Notes: generated by a model not told the origin, from the letters alone. Counted from the first letter of the stretch, positions 16,843-26,167 are shown. The stretch: DNA of 64,000 bases from Amycolatopsis azurea DSM 43854 (GCF_001995215.1 NZ_MUXN01000027.1:248001-312000); one strand, 5' to 3'. Made by a program: numbers and translations.

Positions 16843-17658
16843 ATGCCGGTCGACGACGCCCAGCTCCTCGGCGCGGTCTCGGACCTGCGCCGGGACACCG
16901 GACTGCCGGTCGGCTTCGCCGGGATCGCCGGTACCTCGCCTCGGATGCGGCTGACCGCGTTCCTCGGCAACCGGTGCACCGCCCTGCACGGCCTGTCCGT
17001 CCGCGCGGGCCTCGGCCTCGGCGGCAAGGCGCTCGCGCTGACCCGGCCGGTCGTCGCGAACGACTACCACAGCGCCACCACGATCAGTCACGACTACGAC
17101 GAACCGGTCCGCGACGAAGGCATCCACTCGGTGGTCGCGGTCCCGGTCGTGGTGCGCCGGCGTGTCCGCGCCGTGCTCTACGGCGGCCTGCGCGACGAGG
17201 CCGTTCTCTCCGACCGGACGATCACCGCGGCGCTGCACGCCGCGCGCGACCTCGAACAGACGCTGGCCGTCGAGGACGAGATCGAGGCGCGGCTGGCCGA
17301 GATGAGGTCGCTGACCGAGCACCGTGAGACGTCCGCGCCCCGGGAACGGCTGCGCGAGGTCTACGGAGAACTCCGCGTCCTCTCCGGCCAGGTCACCGAC
17401 AGTGATCTTCGCGGCCGCCTCGACGCGGTGTGCGAAAGCCTCACCGACACCGCTCCCCCGGTCGTCAATCTGGCGCCGAGGGAACTGGACACCGTCTCGC
17501 TCGTCGCGCTCGGCCTGACCAACGCCGAGATCGCGCACCGGCTGGGGCTGACCGCCGAGACGGTCAAGAGCTACCTGCGGGACGCGATGCGCAAGCTCGA
17601 CGCGAGCTCACGGTTGCAGGCCGTCACGCACGCGCGGCGAGCCGGCCTGCTCCCCTGA
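16843..17658 (+). CDS. GAF domain LuxR-type regulator
   Basis: A 271-residue regulator. Residues ~15-140 resemble a GAF sensor domain (RAGLGLGGKALALTRPVVANDY), residues 140-200 are a charged linker, and the C-terminus holds a LuxR/GerE HTH (NAEIAHRLGLTAETVKSYLRDAMRKL). The ATG follows a strong site, gaggaggg. It faces the acyl-CoA ligase at 16735 over 107 bp and probably activated that gene, possibly sensing its aromatic or aliphatic acid substrate or product. If the ligase is dead, the regulator may be on its way out too, though it is intact. Confidence 0.85.
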   Translation: MPVDDAQLLGAVSDLRRDTGLPVGFAGIAGTSPRMRLTAFLGNRCTALHGLSVRAGLGLGGKALALTRPVVANDYHSATTISHDYDEPVRDEGIHSVVAVPVVVRRRVRAVLYGGLRDEAVLSDRTITAALHAARDLEQTLAVEDEIEARLAEMRSLTEHRETSAPRERLREVYGELRVLSGQVTDSDLRGRLDAVCESLTDTAPPVVNLAPRELDTVSLVALGLTNAEIAHRLGLTAETVKSYLRDAMRKLDASSRLQAVTHARRAGLLP

Positions 17659-17659
17659 C

Positions 17660-18286
17660 TCAGTTGGCGGGCGGCAACGGGTAGATCGCGGAAATGCAGT
17701 ACTTGTCGCCCGCCTCGCGCCGGACCTCCATCGTCGCGGTGAAGTCCGACTCGTAGTTGAGCGTGCCGGACATCGGCACCGAGATGAGGTCCGGGCCGGC
17801 CTCCTTCGGATCCTTGGCCGAGAGCGAAGCGTTCCGGTCGCCGTACGCCTTCGCCGCCTCCCGCACCTTGTCCTTGGCGTCCGCGCAGGCCGACTCGGCG
17901 GCCTTGTCGGGCTCGTCGCCGAACACCGCGAGCATGAACTTGCCCGCCAGCACCGGACCCCAGTTGAGGTGGAGCGGGGTCTGCGTCGGGCTCGCCGTCT
18001 TCGAGGACTTGCTGTCGCTCAACAGGAAACCGGGTGCCACGAACGCGAGGATCACGAAGACGACCACCACGAGCCCGACGCCACCGCCGATCAGCCCGAT
18101 CAGCAGTCCGTTGCCCTTCTTCGGCGGCTGCCCCGGGAACTGTGGCCCGCCGTACCCCGGCGGCGGATAGCCCTGCTGGGGATACTGCTGCTGCGGGTAC
18201 TGCTGGGGAGGCTGTTGCTGGGGGTAACCCTGTTGCGGTTGACCCTGGCCCCACTGCGGTCCTTGCGGTCCCTGTGGATACGACAT
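17660..18286 (-). CDS. Membrane protein with Gln/Pro/Tyr-rich N-terminus
   Basis: A 208-residue protein. The first 75 residues are low-complexity repeats of PQ, PQQ and QYPQQ. One membrane segment follows at about residues 84-110 (LLIGLIGGGVGLVVVVFVIL), then a short linker and an extracytoplasmic domain of about 90 residues with two cysteines, resembling DUF4878-like domains. The ATG at 18286 starts the repeat region; upstream codons are not protein-like. Such tails are common in actinobacterial membrane proteins of unknown function. It begins one base after the LuxR gene stop on the other strand. Confidence 0.8.
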   Translation of the reverse strand: MSYPQGPQGPQWGQGQPQQGYPQQQPPQQYPQQQYPQQGYPPPGYGGPQFPGQPPKKGNGLLIGLIGGGVGLVVVVFVILAFVAPGFLLSDSKSSKTASPTQTPLHLNWGPVLAGKFMLAVFGDEPDKAAESACADAKDKVREAAKAYGDRNASLSAKDPKEAGPDLISVPMSGTLNYESDFTATMEVRREAGDKYCISAIYPLPPAN

Positions 18287-18412
18287 CGACGCTTCCTTCC
18301 CCGAGCGACCCGTGCGTCGGAAATCTACCGTCCCCTTCGGACAGTCGTGAACCAGCTCCATCGCAGGTCTGGACTCGTGAGTGCTAAGGCGAAGGCGGCC
18401 GCGCTTCTCTTG

Positions 18413-18471
18413 AAGTACATGAAGGCCCCCTTCCTTGCGCCTATCGCAAGGAAGGGGGCCTTCATGTACTT
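18413..18471. repeat. 27-bp perfect hairpin, GAAGGCCCCCTTCC family
   Basis: Arms 18413-18439 and 18445-18471 are perfectly complementary around a 5-nt loop. The core gaaggcccccttcc recurs at 55987-56037, and a lone half is at 18515-18527. It lies in the 330-bp gap between two divergent genes, so a simple end-of-gene terminator is not the obvious role. Just upstream (18376 on) is a decayed half copy of the GTGAGTG palindrome. Confidence 0.85.
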
Positions 18472-18493
18472 GAGCAGGGTGCGAAGGGCGAGA

Positions 18494-18514
18494 TTCCTCG
18501 GCTGAGCCGAGGAA
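18494..18514. repeat. Short hairpin TTCCTCGGC-tga-GCCGAGGAA
   Basis: Nine-bp perfect arms around tga. The same loop and stem top (ctcggctgagccgag) form the apex of the longer hairpin at 55987-56037. Here only the right-hand half of the gaaggcccccttcc stem is present, so it looks like a truncated copy. Confidence 0.65.
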
Positions 18515-18616
18515 AGGGGGCCTTCACGGACAGGCCCTAACTCGCGTCACCGGCGTCTGTCGCTTCGATATTCAAAAACCGTCATGTCCACTCGCGACCG
18601 TCCCTAGAATCGGGCC

Positions 18617-19594
18617 ATGAGACGGCTGGCCGTGGTGGTCTTCAACGGGGCGTCGCTCGGCGCGATGTCCTTCGCGTTCGGGGTGTTCGAGATGGCCTCG
18701 GCCTTCGGGGAGCTACCCGATCTCGACCTCAAGGTCGTCGGCGGCGAGCCGGACGCCGCCCTGCGGGGTGGTGGCCTGACCGTCCCGGTCGCCGAAGACC
18801 TCGACGCCGTCCGGAACGCGGACCTGGTGCTGGTCCCGAACTGGCGGTCGCCGATGGAGGATCCGCCGGAAGCGGCGCTAGAGGCGCTCCGCACGGCCCA
18901 CGACCGGGGTGCCCGGGTGGCCGGACTGTGCAGCGGCGCCTTCGTGCTGGCCGCCGCCGGGCTGCTCGACGGACGCCCCGCGACCACGCACTGGGCGATG
19001 GCGCCCCTGCTCGCGGCCCGGTTCCCCGCCGTCCGGCTCGACGAATCGGTGCTCTACATCGACGACGGCGACATCCTGACCTCGGGCGGCGGCGCCGCGG
19101 GGATGGACCTCGGTCTGCATCTCATCCGCTCGTGGTGCGGCGCGGAGGTGGCGAACCGGCTCGCGAAGGGCATGGTCGTCCCGCCGCACCGGCCCGGCGG
19201 GCAGGCCCAGTACATCGAATCGCCGATGCCGGAACTCGACGAGGGCGACCCGGTCTCGGAGACGATGGCCTGGGCGCTCACCCGGCTGGACACCGCGCTC
19301 CCGGTCGAGGAACTCGCCAGGCGGGCGCATATGAGCAGGCGCAACTACGACCGCCGGTTCCGCGAGATCACCGGCGCCGCGCCCGGTACGTGGCTCACCC
19401 ACCAGCGGGTCATCCGCGCTCAGCAGCTGCTCGAATCCACCGATCTGCCGGTCGACGAGATCGCCAGGTACTGCGGGTTCTCCTCATCCGCGGCGCTCCG
19501 GCCGCACTTCCGGCGGCAGGTCGGGGTCACCCCGGTGGCGTACCGCGAGACGTTCGGGACCAGGCTGGGCGTCCTCGAACCCGTGCCGGCCTGA
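18617..19594 (+). CDS. GlxA family AraC-type regulator (DJ-1/PfpI plus HTH)
   Basis: A 325-residue regulator. Residues 1-165 are a DJ-1/PfpI-like domain with the nucleophile elbow GLCSGAFVLA; residues 215-315 are an AraC HTH pair (VEELARRAHMSRRNYDRRF and DEIARYCGFSSSAALRPHF). This architecture is typical of GlxA/FtrA regulators that sense small metabolites. The ATG gives a normal N-terminus (MRRLAVVVFNGAS). The next gene on the same strand is an exported hydrolase 79 bp away, a plausible target. Confidence 0.9.
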   Translation: MRRLAVVVFNGASLGAMSFAFGVFEMASAFGELPDLDLKVVGGEPDAALRGGGLTVPVAEDLDAVRNADLVLVPNWRSPMEDPPEAALEALRTAHDRGARVAGLCSGAFVLAAAGLLDGRPATTHWAMAPLLAARFPAVRLDESVLYIDDGDILTSGGGAAGMDLGLHLIRSWCGAEVANRLAKGMVVPPHRPGGQAQYIESPMPELDEGDPVSETMAWALTRLDTALPVEELARRAHMSRRNYDRRFREITGAAPGTWLTHQRVIRAQQLLESTDLPVDEIARYCGFSSSAALRPHFRRQVGVTPVAYRETFGTRLGVLEPVPA

Positions 19595-19673
19595 CGGGGC
19601 TGTCTCAAAACCGACCCCGGTTGGCGAAAACACCGCTCACGGTCGGGCCCCCTGACCGGCCACGATCAACGAC

Positions 19674-20681
19674 ATGACCGAAGACAGCCGTTCCTTCCTC
19701 AACCGCCGTTCCATGCTCACCCTCGGCGCGGGGGCCGCGGCCGCGCTGGTGGCCTCGGGTGGTGTCGCCCAGGCAGCCCAGGCGGCCGAAGCCGGCCGGT
19801 CCGGTGCCCCCGGCGACGCGGAACTCGCCCGCTCCCTGCCCGGCGGCTTCCGCAGCGAGTACGCCCAGGTCAACGGCGTCCGTCTGCACTACGTCGCCGG
19901 AGGCAGGGGTGAGCCGCTGATCCTGCTGCCGGGCTGGCCGGAGACCTGGTGGCAGTACCGCCGGATCATGCCGACGCTGGCGAAGCGGTACCGCGTGATC
20001 GCCGTCGACCTGCGGGGCATGGGCGGCTCGGGCAAGCCGCGGGACGGCTACGACAAGAAGACGATGGCCCGCGACATCTTCGAGCTCGTCCGTTCGCTGG
20101 GTTACCGGCAGGCGCACATCGCCGGGCACGACATCGGCGCGATGGTCGCGTTCAGCTTCGCCGCCAACCACCCCGACGCGACGAAGTCCGTCACGCTCAT
20201 GGACGTCTCGCACCCCGACGAAAGCCTGTACCAGATCCCGATGCTGGCCCCGCCCGGACAGCCGGTGAACGTCTGGTGGTTCGCCTTCAACCAGGTCGCG
20301 ACGCTGCCCGAACAGCTGCTGGCCGGCCGCTCGCGGTACCTCGTCGACTGGATGCTCGATCACCTGACGACCGATCCGGCCGCGGTCGGCGACCGGGACC
20401 GGGCGATCTACGCCGCCGCGTACGACCGCCCGGACGCGATCCGCGCCGGGAACGGCTATTACCAAGCGTTCGGCAAGGACATCGAGGACCAGAAGGCGTA
20501 CGGGAAGATCACCGCGCCGATGCTGGGGCTGGGTTCGGAGTTCAACTACGACTACCTCGCCGCGGTCCTGCCGTCCAAGGCCACCGACGTCCGGGTGCGG
20601 AAGATCTCCGGTTCCGGGCACTTCGTCGCCGAGGAGCAGCCGAAAGCGGTCATCGACGAGTTGCAAGCCTTCCTCGGGTGA
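19674..20681 (+). CDS. Tat-exported alpha/beta hydrolase, epoxide hydrolase-like
   Basis: A 335-residue hydrolase. The N-terminus has a twin-arginine signal (NRRSMLTLGAG, hydrophobic to about residue 40, ending AQAAQAA). The mature domain has the oxyanion motif LLPGWPETWWQYR (HGxP-like) and the nucleophile elbow GHDIGAMVA, with Asp as nucleophile, as in epoxide hydrolases and haloalkane dehalogenases. The catalytic His is in SGSGHFVAEEQP. It likely works outside the membrane. A bidirectional hairpin terminator follows. Substrate unknown. Confidence 0.88.
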   Translation: MTEDSRSFLNRRSMLTLGAGAAAALVASGGVAQAAQAAEAGRSGAPGDAELARSLPGGFRSEYAQVNGVRLHYVAGGRGEPLILLPGWPETWWQYRRIMPTLAKRYRVIAVDLRGMGGSGKPRDGYDKKTMARDIFELVRSLGYRQAHIAGHDIGAMVAFSFAANHPDATKSVTLMDVSHPDESLYQIPMLAPPGQPVNVWWFAFNQVATLPEQLLAGRSRYLVDWMLDHLTTDPAAVGDRDRAIYAAAYDRPDAIRAGNGYYQAFGKDIEDQKAYGKITAPMLGLGSEFNYDYLAAVLPSKATDVRVRKISGSGHFVAEEQPKAVIDELQAFLG

Positions 20682-20793
20682 GACGTATACCCCGAACGGG
20701 TCAATGGTGCCCGCCGAACAGCCTGATTCACTCGGTCAGGTGAAAGACGCGGCCAGGCGTCATTCTCACGACGAGGTCCCCTCTTCTCTGGTG

Positions 20794-20837
20794 TGTCGGT
20801 ACCGGCCGGACAGCCCCCCGAACGGCCGGTACCGACA
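20794..20837. terminator. Bidirectional hairpin between convergent genes
   Basis: TGTCGGTACCGGCC (20794-20807) pairs perfectly with 20824-20837 around a 16-nt loop. It lies between the ends of the exported hydrolase (20681) and the convergent secreted protein (20864). No U-tract is present, as is usual in high-GC actinomycetes. Confidence 0.65.
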
Positions 20838-20863
20838 TGGAAGTACCGATCAGGAAATCCCGC

Positions 20864-21823
20864 TCAACCGATCCACCAGCGGGCCTTGTAGATCCACGCG
20901 CCGTGCAGCGCCAGCTCGGCGCGTGGAAAGGCCAGCCGGACGGTGTCCGTGCACCAGGTGCACAGGTGCCCGTCCTGGATCGAAGCCGTCAGGATCTGCC
21001 CGGTCCGTGGGTTCGTCGAGACACTCTTCACGTGCGGCCGGTCGATCTCCCGCGCGCCCGCGTAGCGCTGGGTGAACCCGCCGCTCGTCTTCGAGAACTG
21101 GTAGACCCCCGCTTCCGTGGTCACCCACAGCAGGTCAGGCCGGTGCGGGACCGGCTGAAGGTCGTGCCCGCCCTTGCTCGGCACCGGAACGCGCCGCTGC
21201 TCGGTGATCACCGGCGCGGCGGGGGTGCCGCCGACGCTCAACGCGACGAGCGCGTCGGTGCCCAAGGCCCACAACACGTTCCGGCCCGCGTCCCACACCA
21301 CGCCGTGCGCGCCGACCAGCGGGTATTCGGCGTAGGTCGTCGATCGCTGTCCCTGCGAAGCGGTGTAGATCCGCACCCAGCCGCCGGTGCTGGCGGCCAC
21401 CGCGACGTTGCCGTCCGGCAGGAGTTCGATGCTGTGAGGGTTGGCGGGCCCTCCTACGTTGGCAGCCCAGTACGCCCGGTCCCCCGCCGGATAGGGCACG
21501 ACGGCCACGAAGCCGCCCGACGCCGACGTGAGCAGGTACTTCTCGCCGCCTCGTTCGGCGAGCTTCGCGTCGCTCGGGTTGCTCCACGATCCGGCGAGGT
21601 CCGCCAGCCCGTTGGCGGCGTTCGGCGCCCACGACCAGGCGAGCTTCCGGTTCTCCCAGGAGGCCCGGTCGGCGGGCAGGACCAGGATCCGCTTGGACGC
21701 CTGCTCGGTGATGACGATCGAACCGCGATCGCGGGCGGCCGCGTCCGCCACCGCCGGCGCGGACGCCGCGACCGAAAGGCCCACGATCGCCAGCGCCGCC
21801 AGGGAATTCCTCAAGATCTTCAT
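20864..21823 (-). CDS. Secreted beta-propeller-like protein (DUF6528 type)
   Basis: A 319-residue exported protein. A Sec signal covers residues 1-27 (LAALAIVGLSVAASAPAVADA). The mature part has WD40-like repeats such as GSIVITEQASKRILVL, HSIELLPDGNVAVAAS and AHGVVWDAGRNVLWALG, and two Cys near the end (CTWC). It resembles proteins annotated as DUF6528; that label is from memory and not checked. No catalytic motif was recognised. Convergent with the exported hydrolase. Confidence 0.75.
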   Translation of the reverse strand: MKILRNSLAALAIVGLSVAASAPAVADAAARDRGSIVITEQASKRILVLPADRASWENRKLAWSWAPNAANGLADLAGSWSNPSDAKLAERGGEKYLLTSASGGFVAVVPYPAGDRAYWAANVGGPANPHSIELLPDGNVAVAASTGGWVRIYTASQGQRSTTYAEYPLVGAHGVVWDAGRNVLWALGTDALVALSVGGTPAAPVITEQRRVPVPSKGGHDLQPVPHRPDLLWVTTEAGVYQFSKTSGGFTQRYAGAREIDRPHVKSVSTNPRTGQILTASIQDGHLCTWCTDTVRLAFPRAELALHGAWIYKARWWIG

Positions 21824-21900
21824 ACGGAGACTGAATCCGGCCCGGATGACGGGCGGGTGGCGGCGATCGGAAACGTGGGTGTCGACGAGATGACCCGGGG

Positions 21901-22857
21901 TCAGAGAGCCGCTTCCGACCGCCGGAGCAGCACCTCGTCGACCTGACGACGGGCTGTCATCGGCATCGGGCGGCCGTACCCGAGGCGCAGCACCGCGTGC
22001 GGACGGCCGAGATCGGCGAAGATCCGCTCCATCGCGGTCCGCGTCTCCGGGGTCTCGAACGGCCTGCCGACGAACGACGTCGCGAGACCGGCCGCCGTCG
22101 CGGTCAGCAGCACCCGTTGCAGCACCATCCCGGCCCGGAGATCCGCTGACGGTCCCCCGTCCGCGGTCAGGATCGCGCCGAGCACGGGCTCACCACCTTC
22201 CTGTTCGGCCGCGAAGAACGACTCCTGCGCGGGGATCCTGTGGGGTGACGGCGGTTTGGTCGGCGCCGGGACACCGTCCGGGGCGTTGGCCGCCCGCCGG
22301 GTCCACAGCGCGACCTCGGCCTGGAACGCGCCGTTGCGCGCCTGCGCCGCTTCGGCCCGGTGCAGCACCCGCGCGAGCGCGTTCGCCCGGTCGCCGCGGC
22401 CGAACAGTTCCAGCAGCCCGCCTTCCACCAGCGCGGCCGCCCGCAACGTCGTCCGCGCCCACGCGGGCACCGGCCGGTCCAGGAACGGGCGGCGGTTCGT
22501 GTGACGGCGGAAGACCACCTCGGCCAGTTTCCGTTCCTCGGGCGAGGAGAACCGGTCGCCGTCGACCAGGATCTCGGCGAGCAGGTCGGGCTCGTCCGGT
22601 GACGGCAGCGTTCGGAGCGAGAGCGTCTTCCCGTTGGACCGCAGGGAGACGATCAGGTTGAAGATCGCCGCGCCGCAGGAAAGGCGCGCCTCGCGAGCCG
22701 CCGGGTCGGCGATCCGGAGCACCCTCGCTCGGTCGAGCCATACCTCGATCCGGTCCCGCTCGACGACGAATCGCCACGGCTGGGTGTTGAGCGGGGACGG
22801 CGCGCGGACGGCGGCCGCGACCGCCTGGTCGACATGGTTCGGTAACGGGATCTTCAT
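21901..22857 (-). CDS. Acg family nitroreductase-like flavoprotein
   Basis: A 318-residue protein of the Acg family, the nitroreductase-fold proteins of the mycobacterial DosR regulon (Rv2032, Rv3131 relatives). Diagnostic stretches are the N-terminal APSPLNTQPWRF, LSCGAAIFNLIVSL, RRHTNRRPFLDRPVP and the C-terminal VLRLGYGRPMP. The family may sequester or use FMN; catalytic activity is uncertain. It starts at ATG 22857 with ggag upstream. DosR-like boxes at 22939-22982 lie in the divergent promoter region shared with the DUF1876 gene. Confidence 0.9.
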   Translation of the reverse strand: MKIPLPNHVDQAVAAAVRAPSPLNTQPWRFVVERDRIEVWLDRARVLRIADPAAREARLSCGAAIFNLIVSLRSNGKTLSLRTLPSPDEPDLLAEILVDGDRFSSPEERKLAEVVFRRHTNRRPFLDRPVPAWARTTLRAAALVEGGLLELFGRGDRANALARVLHRAEAAQARNGAFQAEVALWTRRAANAPDGVPAPTKPPSPHRIPAQESFFAAEQEGGEPVLGAILTADGGPSADLRAGMVLQRVLLTATAAGLATSFVGRPFETPETRTAMERIFADLGRPHAVLRLGYGRPMPMTARRQVDEVLLRRSEAAL

Positions 22858-22938
22858 CGTGGGCTCCGAGGGAAGGGGATTGATCCACCTTCGGCCGGGG
22901 TATCCGGCGACCGCAGCGGCCGCCGGTCACGAATCCCG

Positions 22939-22982
22939 AGGACTTTCGCCCCCGATTCCCGTGGAGCGAGGACTTAGGACCC
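22939..22982. promoter_or_regulatory. Two DosR-like boxes 30 bp apart
   Basis: AGGACTTTCGCCCC (22939-22952) and AGGACTTAGGACCC (22969-22982) both resemble the mycobacterial DosR box core GGGACTTnnGnCCC. They are spaced exactly 30 bp, three helical turns. They lie between an Acg gene and a DUF1876 gene, both classic DosR targets, and a DosR homologue is encoded 4 kb away. The proximal box would put transcription start near 23015-23025. Confidence 0.65.
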
Positions 22983-23034
22983 TGTGCCACGAACGGCCGC
23001 GATGGGAGTCTCGATGACCGGAACGGAGCCGACG

Positions 23035-23310
23035 ATGACGGACAAATGGACCATTGACGTTTCCTTGCAGCACGAGCCGTACCGGGTACGCGCGGAAGCG
23101 TTGCTCCGTCTCGAAGACGGTGGCGAGTTCGTCGGTGTCGGCTTGGCGGAGGCCGGGCTGAGAGAGAATTCGAACTGCCAGATCGGCGCCTATCTCGCGG
23201 TGACGCGGGCGCTTTCGGACCTCACCGCGGAACTCCTGGAGACCGTCGCCTCCGATGTCGCCCGCTCGATCGAGGTCGACGGACTCCTGGCCGGGCACTC
23301 GACGAACTGA
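23035..23310 (+). CDS. DUF1876 (dsRBD-like) DosR-regulon protein
   Basis: A small protein of the DUF1876 family, found in actinobacterial dormancy regulons and structurally dsRBD-like; its role is unknown. The body (EALLRLEDGGEFVGVGLA, IGAYLAVTRALSDLTAELLE) matches the family. The ATG at 23035 gives the usual N-terminus (MTDKWTIDVSL, 91 residues) with cggag upstream and fits the transcription start predicted from the DosR-like box. ATGs at 23014 (gggag upstream, 98 residues) and 23002 are alternatives. Confidence 0.8.
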   Translation: MTDKWTIDVSLQHEPYRVRAEALLRLEDGGEFVGVGLAEAGLRENSNCQIGAYLAVTRALSDLTAELLETVASDVARSIEVDGLLAGHSTN

Positions 23311-23316
23311 ACGCGG

Positions 23317-25059
23317 TCAGCGCAAGGGGGCGGACCACTCGGCCCTGGTTCCGCCCTCTTCCCGTGTCTCCACCTGGAACGCCCCGCCCACTTTTTCCGC
23401 GCGGTCACGCAGATTCCGCAGCCCGCCGACCGCGACGGGCTCGCCGACGATCCCGGTGCCGTCGTCGGTGACCACGATCCGCAGGACGTCCTCCTTCACC
23501 GAGACGCTCACCGAAACACCGTTCGCCGACGCGTGCCGGACGACGTTACCGACCGTCTCCCGCACCACCGCCTCGGCCGCTTCGGCGAACGGGAACGGAA
23601 TCGAGTCGAGCGGCCCGGACAGGCTGACCGTCGGGTGGATCGCGGTCTCGTCGGTGAGTTCGGTGATCGAGTCGTAGAGGCGATGCCGCAGCCGCACCCC
23701 TTGCTGGCCCGCCTCGCCGCCGTGGAGATCGAAGATCGCCGTGCGGATCTCGTGCACGATCTCGTGCATCTGGTCGATGCTGTCGCCGAGCCTCCGCTGG
23801 AGTTCCGGCGAGTTCGCCCGGCGGTGCGTGCTCTGCATGGCGAGGCCGACCGCGAACAGCCGCTGGATCACGTGGTCGTGCAGATCCCTGGCGATCCGGT
23901 CCCGATCCGCGAGCACGTCGAGTTCCCTGGCGGTGCGCTGCTGCGCGGCCAGCTGGAGCGCGAGCGCGGCCTGGTCGGCGAACGAGGCCACCACCGGCAG
24001 CTGGGCGAGTTCGAACGGGACAGCGTCCGGGTTCCGCACCGCCATCAGCACCCCGGACGTGCGTTCCCGCGCCCGGAGCGGGACGACGAGCGTCGGCCCG
24101 AAACACAACTCCTCCTCGGCACCGAGTCTCAGTTCCGGCACGCTGCGCGGGGTCCGGTCGCGGTAGACCGCCCCCGGCAACGAGGCGGCGACGCTGATCC
24201 GCACCCCGGTCAGTTCCGCTGCTCGCGCTCCGGCGCAGACGGCGATGGTGAGTTCGTCGGCCTCGTCCTCGCCGTCCGGGCTGACGTCGAGCCTGCCGGA
24301 ACCGGGCAGGGCCAGCAAAGTGAGGTCGGAACCGGTCAGTTCCAGCGCCCGGCTGGCGATCAGGTTGAGCGCGTCGACGGGATCGGTGCCGCCCAGCAGT
24401 TCCGTCGTCACCTCGCTGGTGGCGGCCTGCCACTGCTGACGGATCCGCGCCTGCTCGTAGAGATGGGCGTTCTCGATCGCGATCCCGGCCGCCGCGGCGA
24501 GCGCCTGGACGACCACTTCGTCGTCGTCGGTGAAACTCTCCCCGCGCTTCTCGGTCAGGTAGAGATTCCCGAACACTTCGTCGCGGACCCGGACCGGTAC
24601 CCCGAGGAAGGACCGCATCGGCGGATGGCACGGCGGGAACCCGACCGACGCGGGATGCCGCGAGATGTCGGCCAGCCGCACCGGTTTCGCCTCGTCGATG
24701 ACGAAACCCAGCAGCCCGTGACCTTTCGGGAGATGCCCGATCCGCTGCTTCGTGTCGCCGTCGATGCCGAGATAGACGAATTCGGCGAGCGAACCGTCGT
24801 CCGCGATCACCCCGAGCGCGCCGTAGGTGGCTTCGCCGAGGTCGATCGCCGCCTGCACGATCCGGTGCAGTGTCGCGTCCAGTTCCAGCCCCGATGCCAC
24901 CGCCAGCACCGCTTCGAGCAGGCCGTCCATCTTGTCGCGCGTGCCGATGAGGCGTTCGATGCGGTCCTGGAGATCCCGCAGCACTTCACGAACACGCAGC
25001 TGGGAAAGCGCGCCGGTGACCCGGTCGTCACTTCCGCCGAGCCGGTCCTGACCCGACAT
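23317..25059 (-). CDS. DosS/DevS-like GAF-GAF histidine kinase
   Basis: A 580-residue cytoplasmic sensor kinase. Residues ~50-200 are GAF-A (YGALGVIADDG, LLGFVIDEAKPVRL), ~220-365 GAF-B, then a HisKA_3 dimerisation helix with the phospho-acceptor near residue 394 (DRIARDLHDHVIQRLFA) and a HATPase (GTGIVGEPVAVGGLRNLRDRAEKVGG). The layout is that of mycobacterial DevS/DosT, which sense O2, NO and CO through heme in GAF-A; whether heme binds here cannot be judged. Start ATG 25059 gives MSGQDRLGG. The likely partner is DosR at 26181-26813, from which it is separated by an Acg gene. Confidence 0.88.
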   Translation of the reverse strand: MSGQDRLGGSDDRVTGALSQLRVREVLRDLQDRIERLIGTRDKMDGLLEAVLAVASGLELDATLHRIVQAAIDLGEATYGALGVIADDGSLAEFVYLGIDGDTKQRIGHLPKGHGLLGFVIDEAKPVRLADISRHPASVGFPPCHPPMRSFLGVPVRVRDEVFGNLYLTEKRGESFTDDDEVVVQALAAAAGIAIENAHLYEQARIRQQWQAATSEVTTELLGGTDPVDALNLIASRALELTGSDLTLLALPGSGRLDVSPDGEDEADELTIAVCAGARAAELTGVRISVAASLPGAVYRDRTPRSVPELRLGAEEELCFGPTLVVPLRARERTSGVLMAVRNPDAVPFELAQLPVVASFADQAALALQLAAQQRTARELDVLADRDRIARDLHDHVIQRLFAVGLAMQSTHRRANSPELQRRLGDSIDQMHEIVHEIRTAIFDLHGGEAGQQGVRLRHRLYDSITELTDETAIHPTVSLSGPLDSIPFPFAEAAEAVVRETVGNVVRHASANGVSVSVSVKEDVLRIVVTDDGTGIVGEPVAVGGLRNLRDRAEKVGGAFQVETREEGGTRAEWSAPLR

Positions 25060-25189
25060 CCTGCTGCGCCTCCGAAGATCGGGACGACTCACGGCCGTGG
25101 TGACTTTCTCCTCTTTCGTCCCCGCACCGAGGACGGGGACCGTCTCAGCGAGACAACCGTATGCCCGTGGCGCAGCGACGGGGGGAACA

Positions 25190-26167
25190 ATGACCATACA
25201 AGCCACCAGGGTCGGGCGATTGAACTCCGAACAGGTGAATTCCGTGCTCCGGTCGGCCACGCTGGCGCCGTCGACGCACAACACCCAGCCCTGGCTTTTC
25301 CGGTGCACCGGCACCGGGATCGAACTCCACGCCGACCCGCGCCGTAATCTGCCGGTCACGGATCCGGACGGGCGTGAGCTCGTCCTCTCGTGCGGCGCCG
25401 CGCTTTTCACCCTCCGGACGGCGATTCACGCACTGGGCTTCCATCCCGCGACGACCCTGATGCCGAGCCGCGCAGATCCCGATCTGCTCGCCGTCGTCCG
25501 TCCGGTCGCCGAACGCACTCCCGATCCGAAGGTCTCCCGGCTCGCCCGCGCGATCACCCGACGCCGGACCAACCGGCGGCCATTCCTGCCCGGCGCCGTC
25601 CCGCGGTCCACTCTCGCCACCCTCCGCCACGCCACCGAACTCGAGCACGCGTGGATGCCGAGCCTCGACGCCGAACAGTGCCGTCATCTCCGTGATCTCA
25701 CCTCCCACGCCCGCCGGGTACAGCTCGCCGACCCCGGTTTCGTCGCCGAACTCGGCCGCTGGACCGGATTGGGCGCCGGCACCCGCGACGGGGTGCCGTC
25801 CTACGTGACCGCGGGCTCCCCCGCCGACGAAAGCTGGCTCCTGGACGGATTCGGCGGCGCGGGCAACGGTGCGCGACCTGATCCACTGGTGGTGGTGATC
25901 GGGTCGCTGACCGACGAACGGCTCGACCGGCTCCAGGCGGGGCAGGCACTGCAAAGGGTGCTGCTCACCGCGACGGGAGCGGGCCTCGACGCGTCGTACA
26001 TCTCGCCGCCGGTCCTGGTCCGCGCCGCCCGCGCCGAGCTCCGGCGCCTTCTCGGCTGCGGAGTGTGGCCGCAAGTGCTGCTGCGCGTCGGCTACGGCCT
26101 GCCGCTGCCGTGGACCCCGCGCCGCCCGCTGGACGACGTCCTGCTCGACACGCTCGTTTCCGCCTGA
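25190..26167 (+). CDS. Second Acg family nitroreductase-like protein
   Basis: A 325-residue Acg-type protein related to the one at 21901. Shared motifs are LAPSTHNTQPWLF, LVLSCGAALFTLRTAI, RRRTNRRPFLPGAVP and the C-terminal LLRVGYGLPLPW. The ATG at 25190 has a gggggaa site. It is divergent from the DosS-like kinase with 130 bp between; that gap has only a weak DosR-like match (gtgactttctcctc at 25100). Two Acg copies flanking the kinase strongly suggest one dormancy regulon. Enzymatic activity is unproven for the family. Confidence 0.88.
   Translation: MTIQATRVGRLNSEQVNSVLRSATLAPSTHNTQPWLFRCTGTGIELHADPRRNLPVTDPDGRELVLSCGAALFTLRTAIHALGFHPATTLMPSRADPDLLAVVRPVAERTPDPKVSRLARAITRRRTNRRPFLPGAVPRSTLATLRHATELEHAWMPSLDAEQCRHLRDLTSHARRVQLADPGFVAELGRWTGLGAGTRDGVPSYVTAGSPADESWLLDGFGGAGNGARPDPLVVVIGSLTDERLDRLQAGQALQRVLLTATGAGLDASYISPPVLVRAARAELRRLLGCGVWPQVLLRVGYGLPLPWTPRRPLDDVLLDTLVSA

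Noticed and set aside
25060..25189. DosR box between kinase and second Acg gene
   Set aside because: Best match has about four deviations from the core; not reported as a site.
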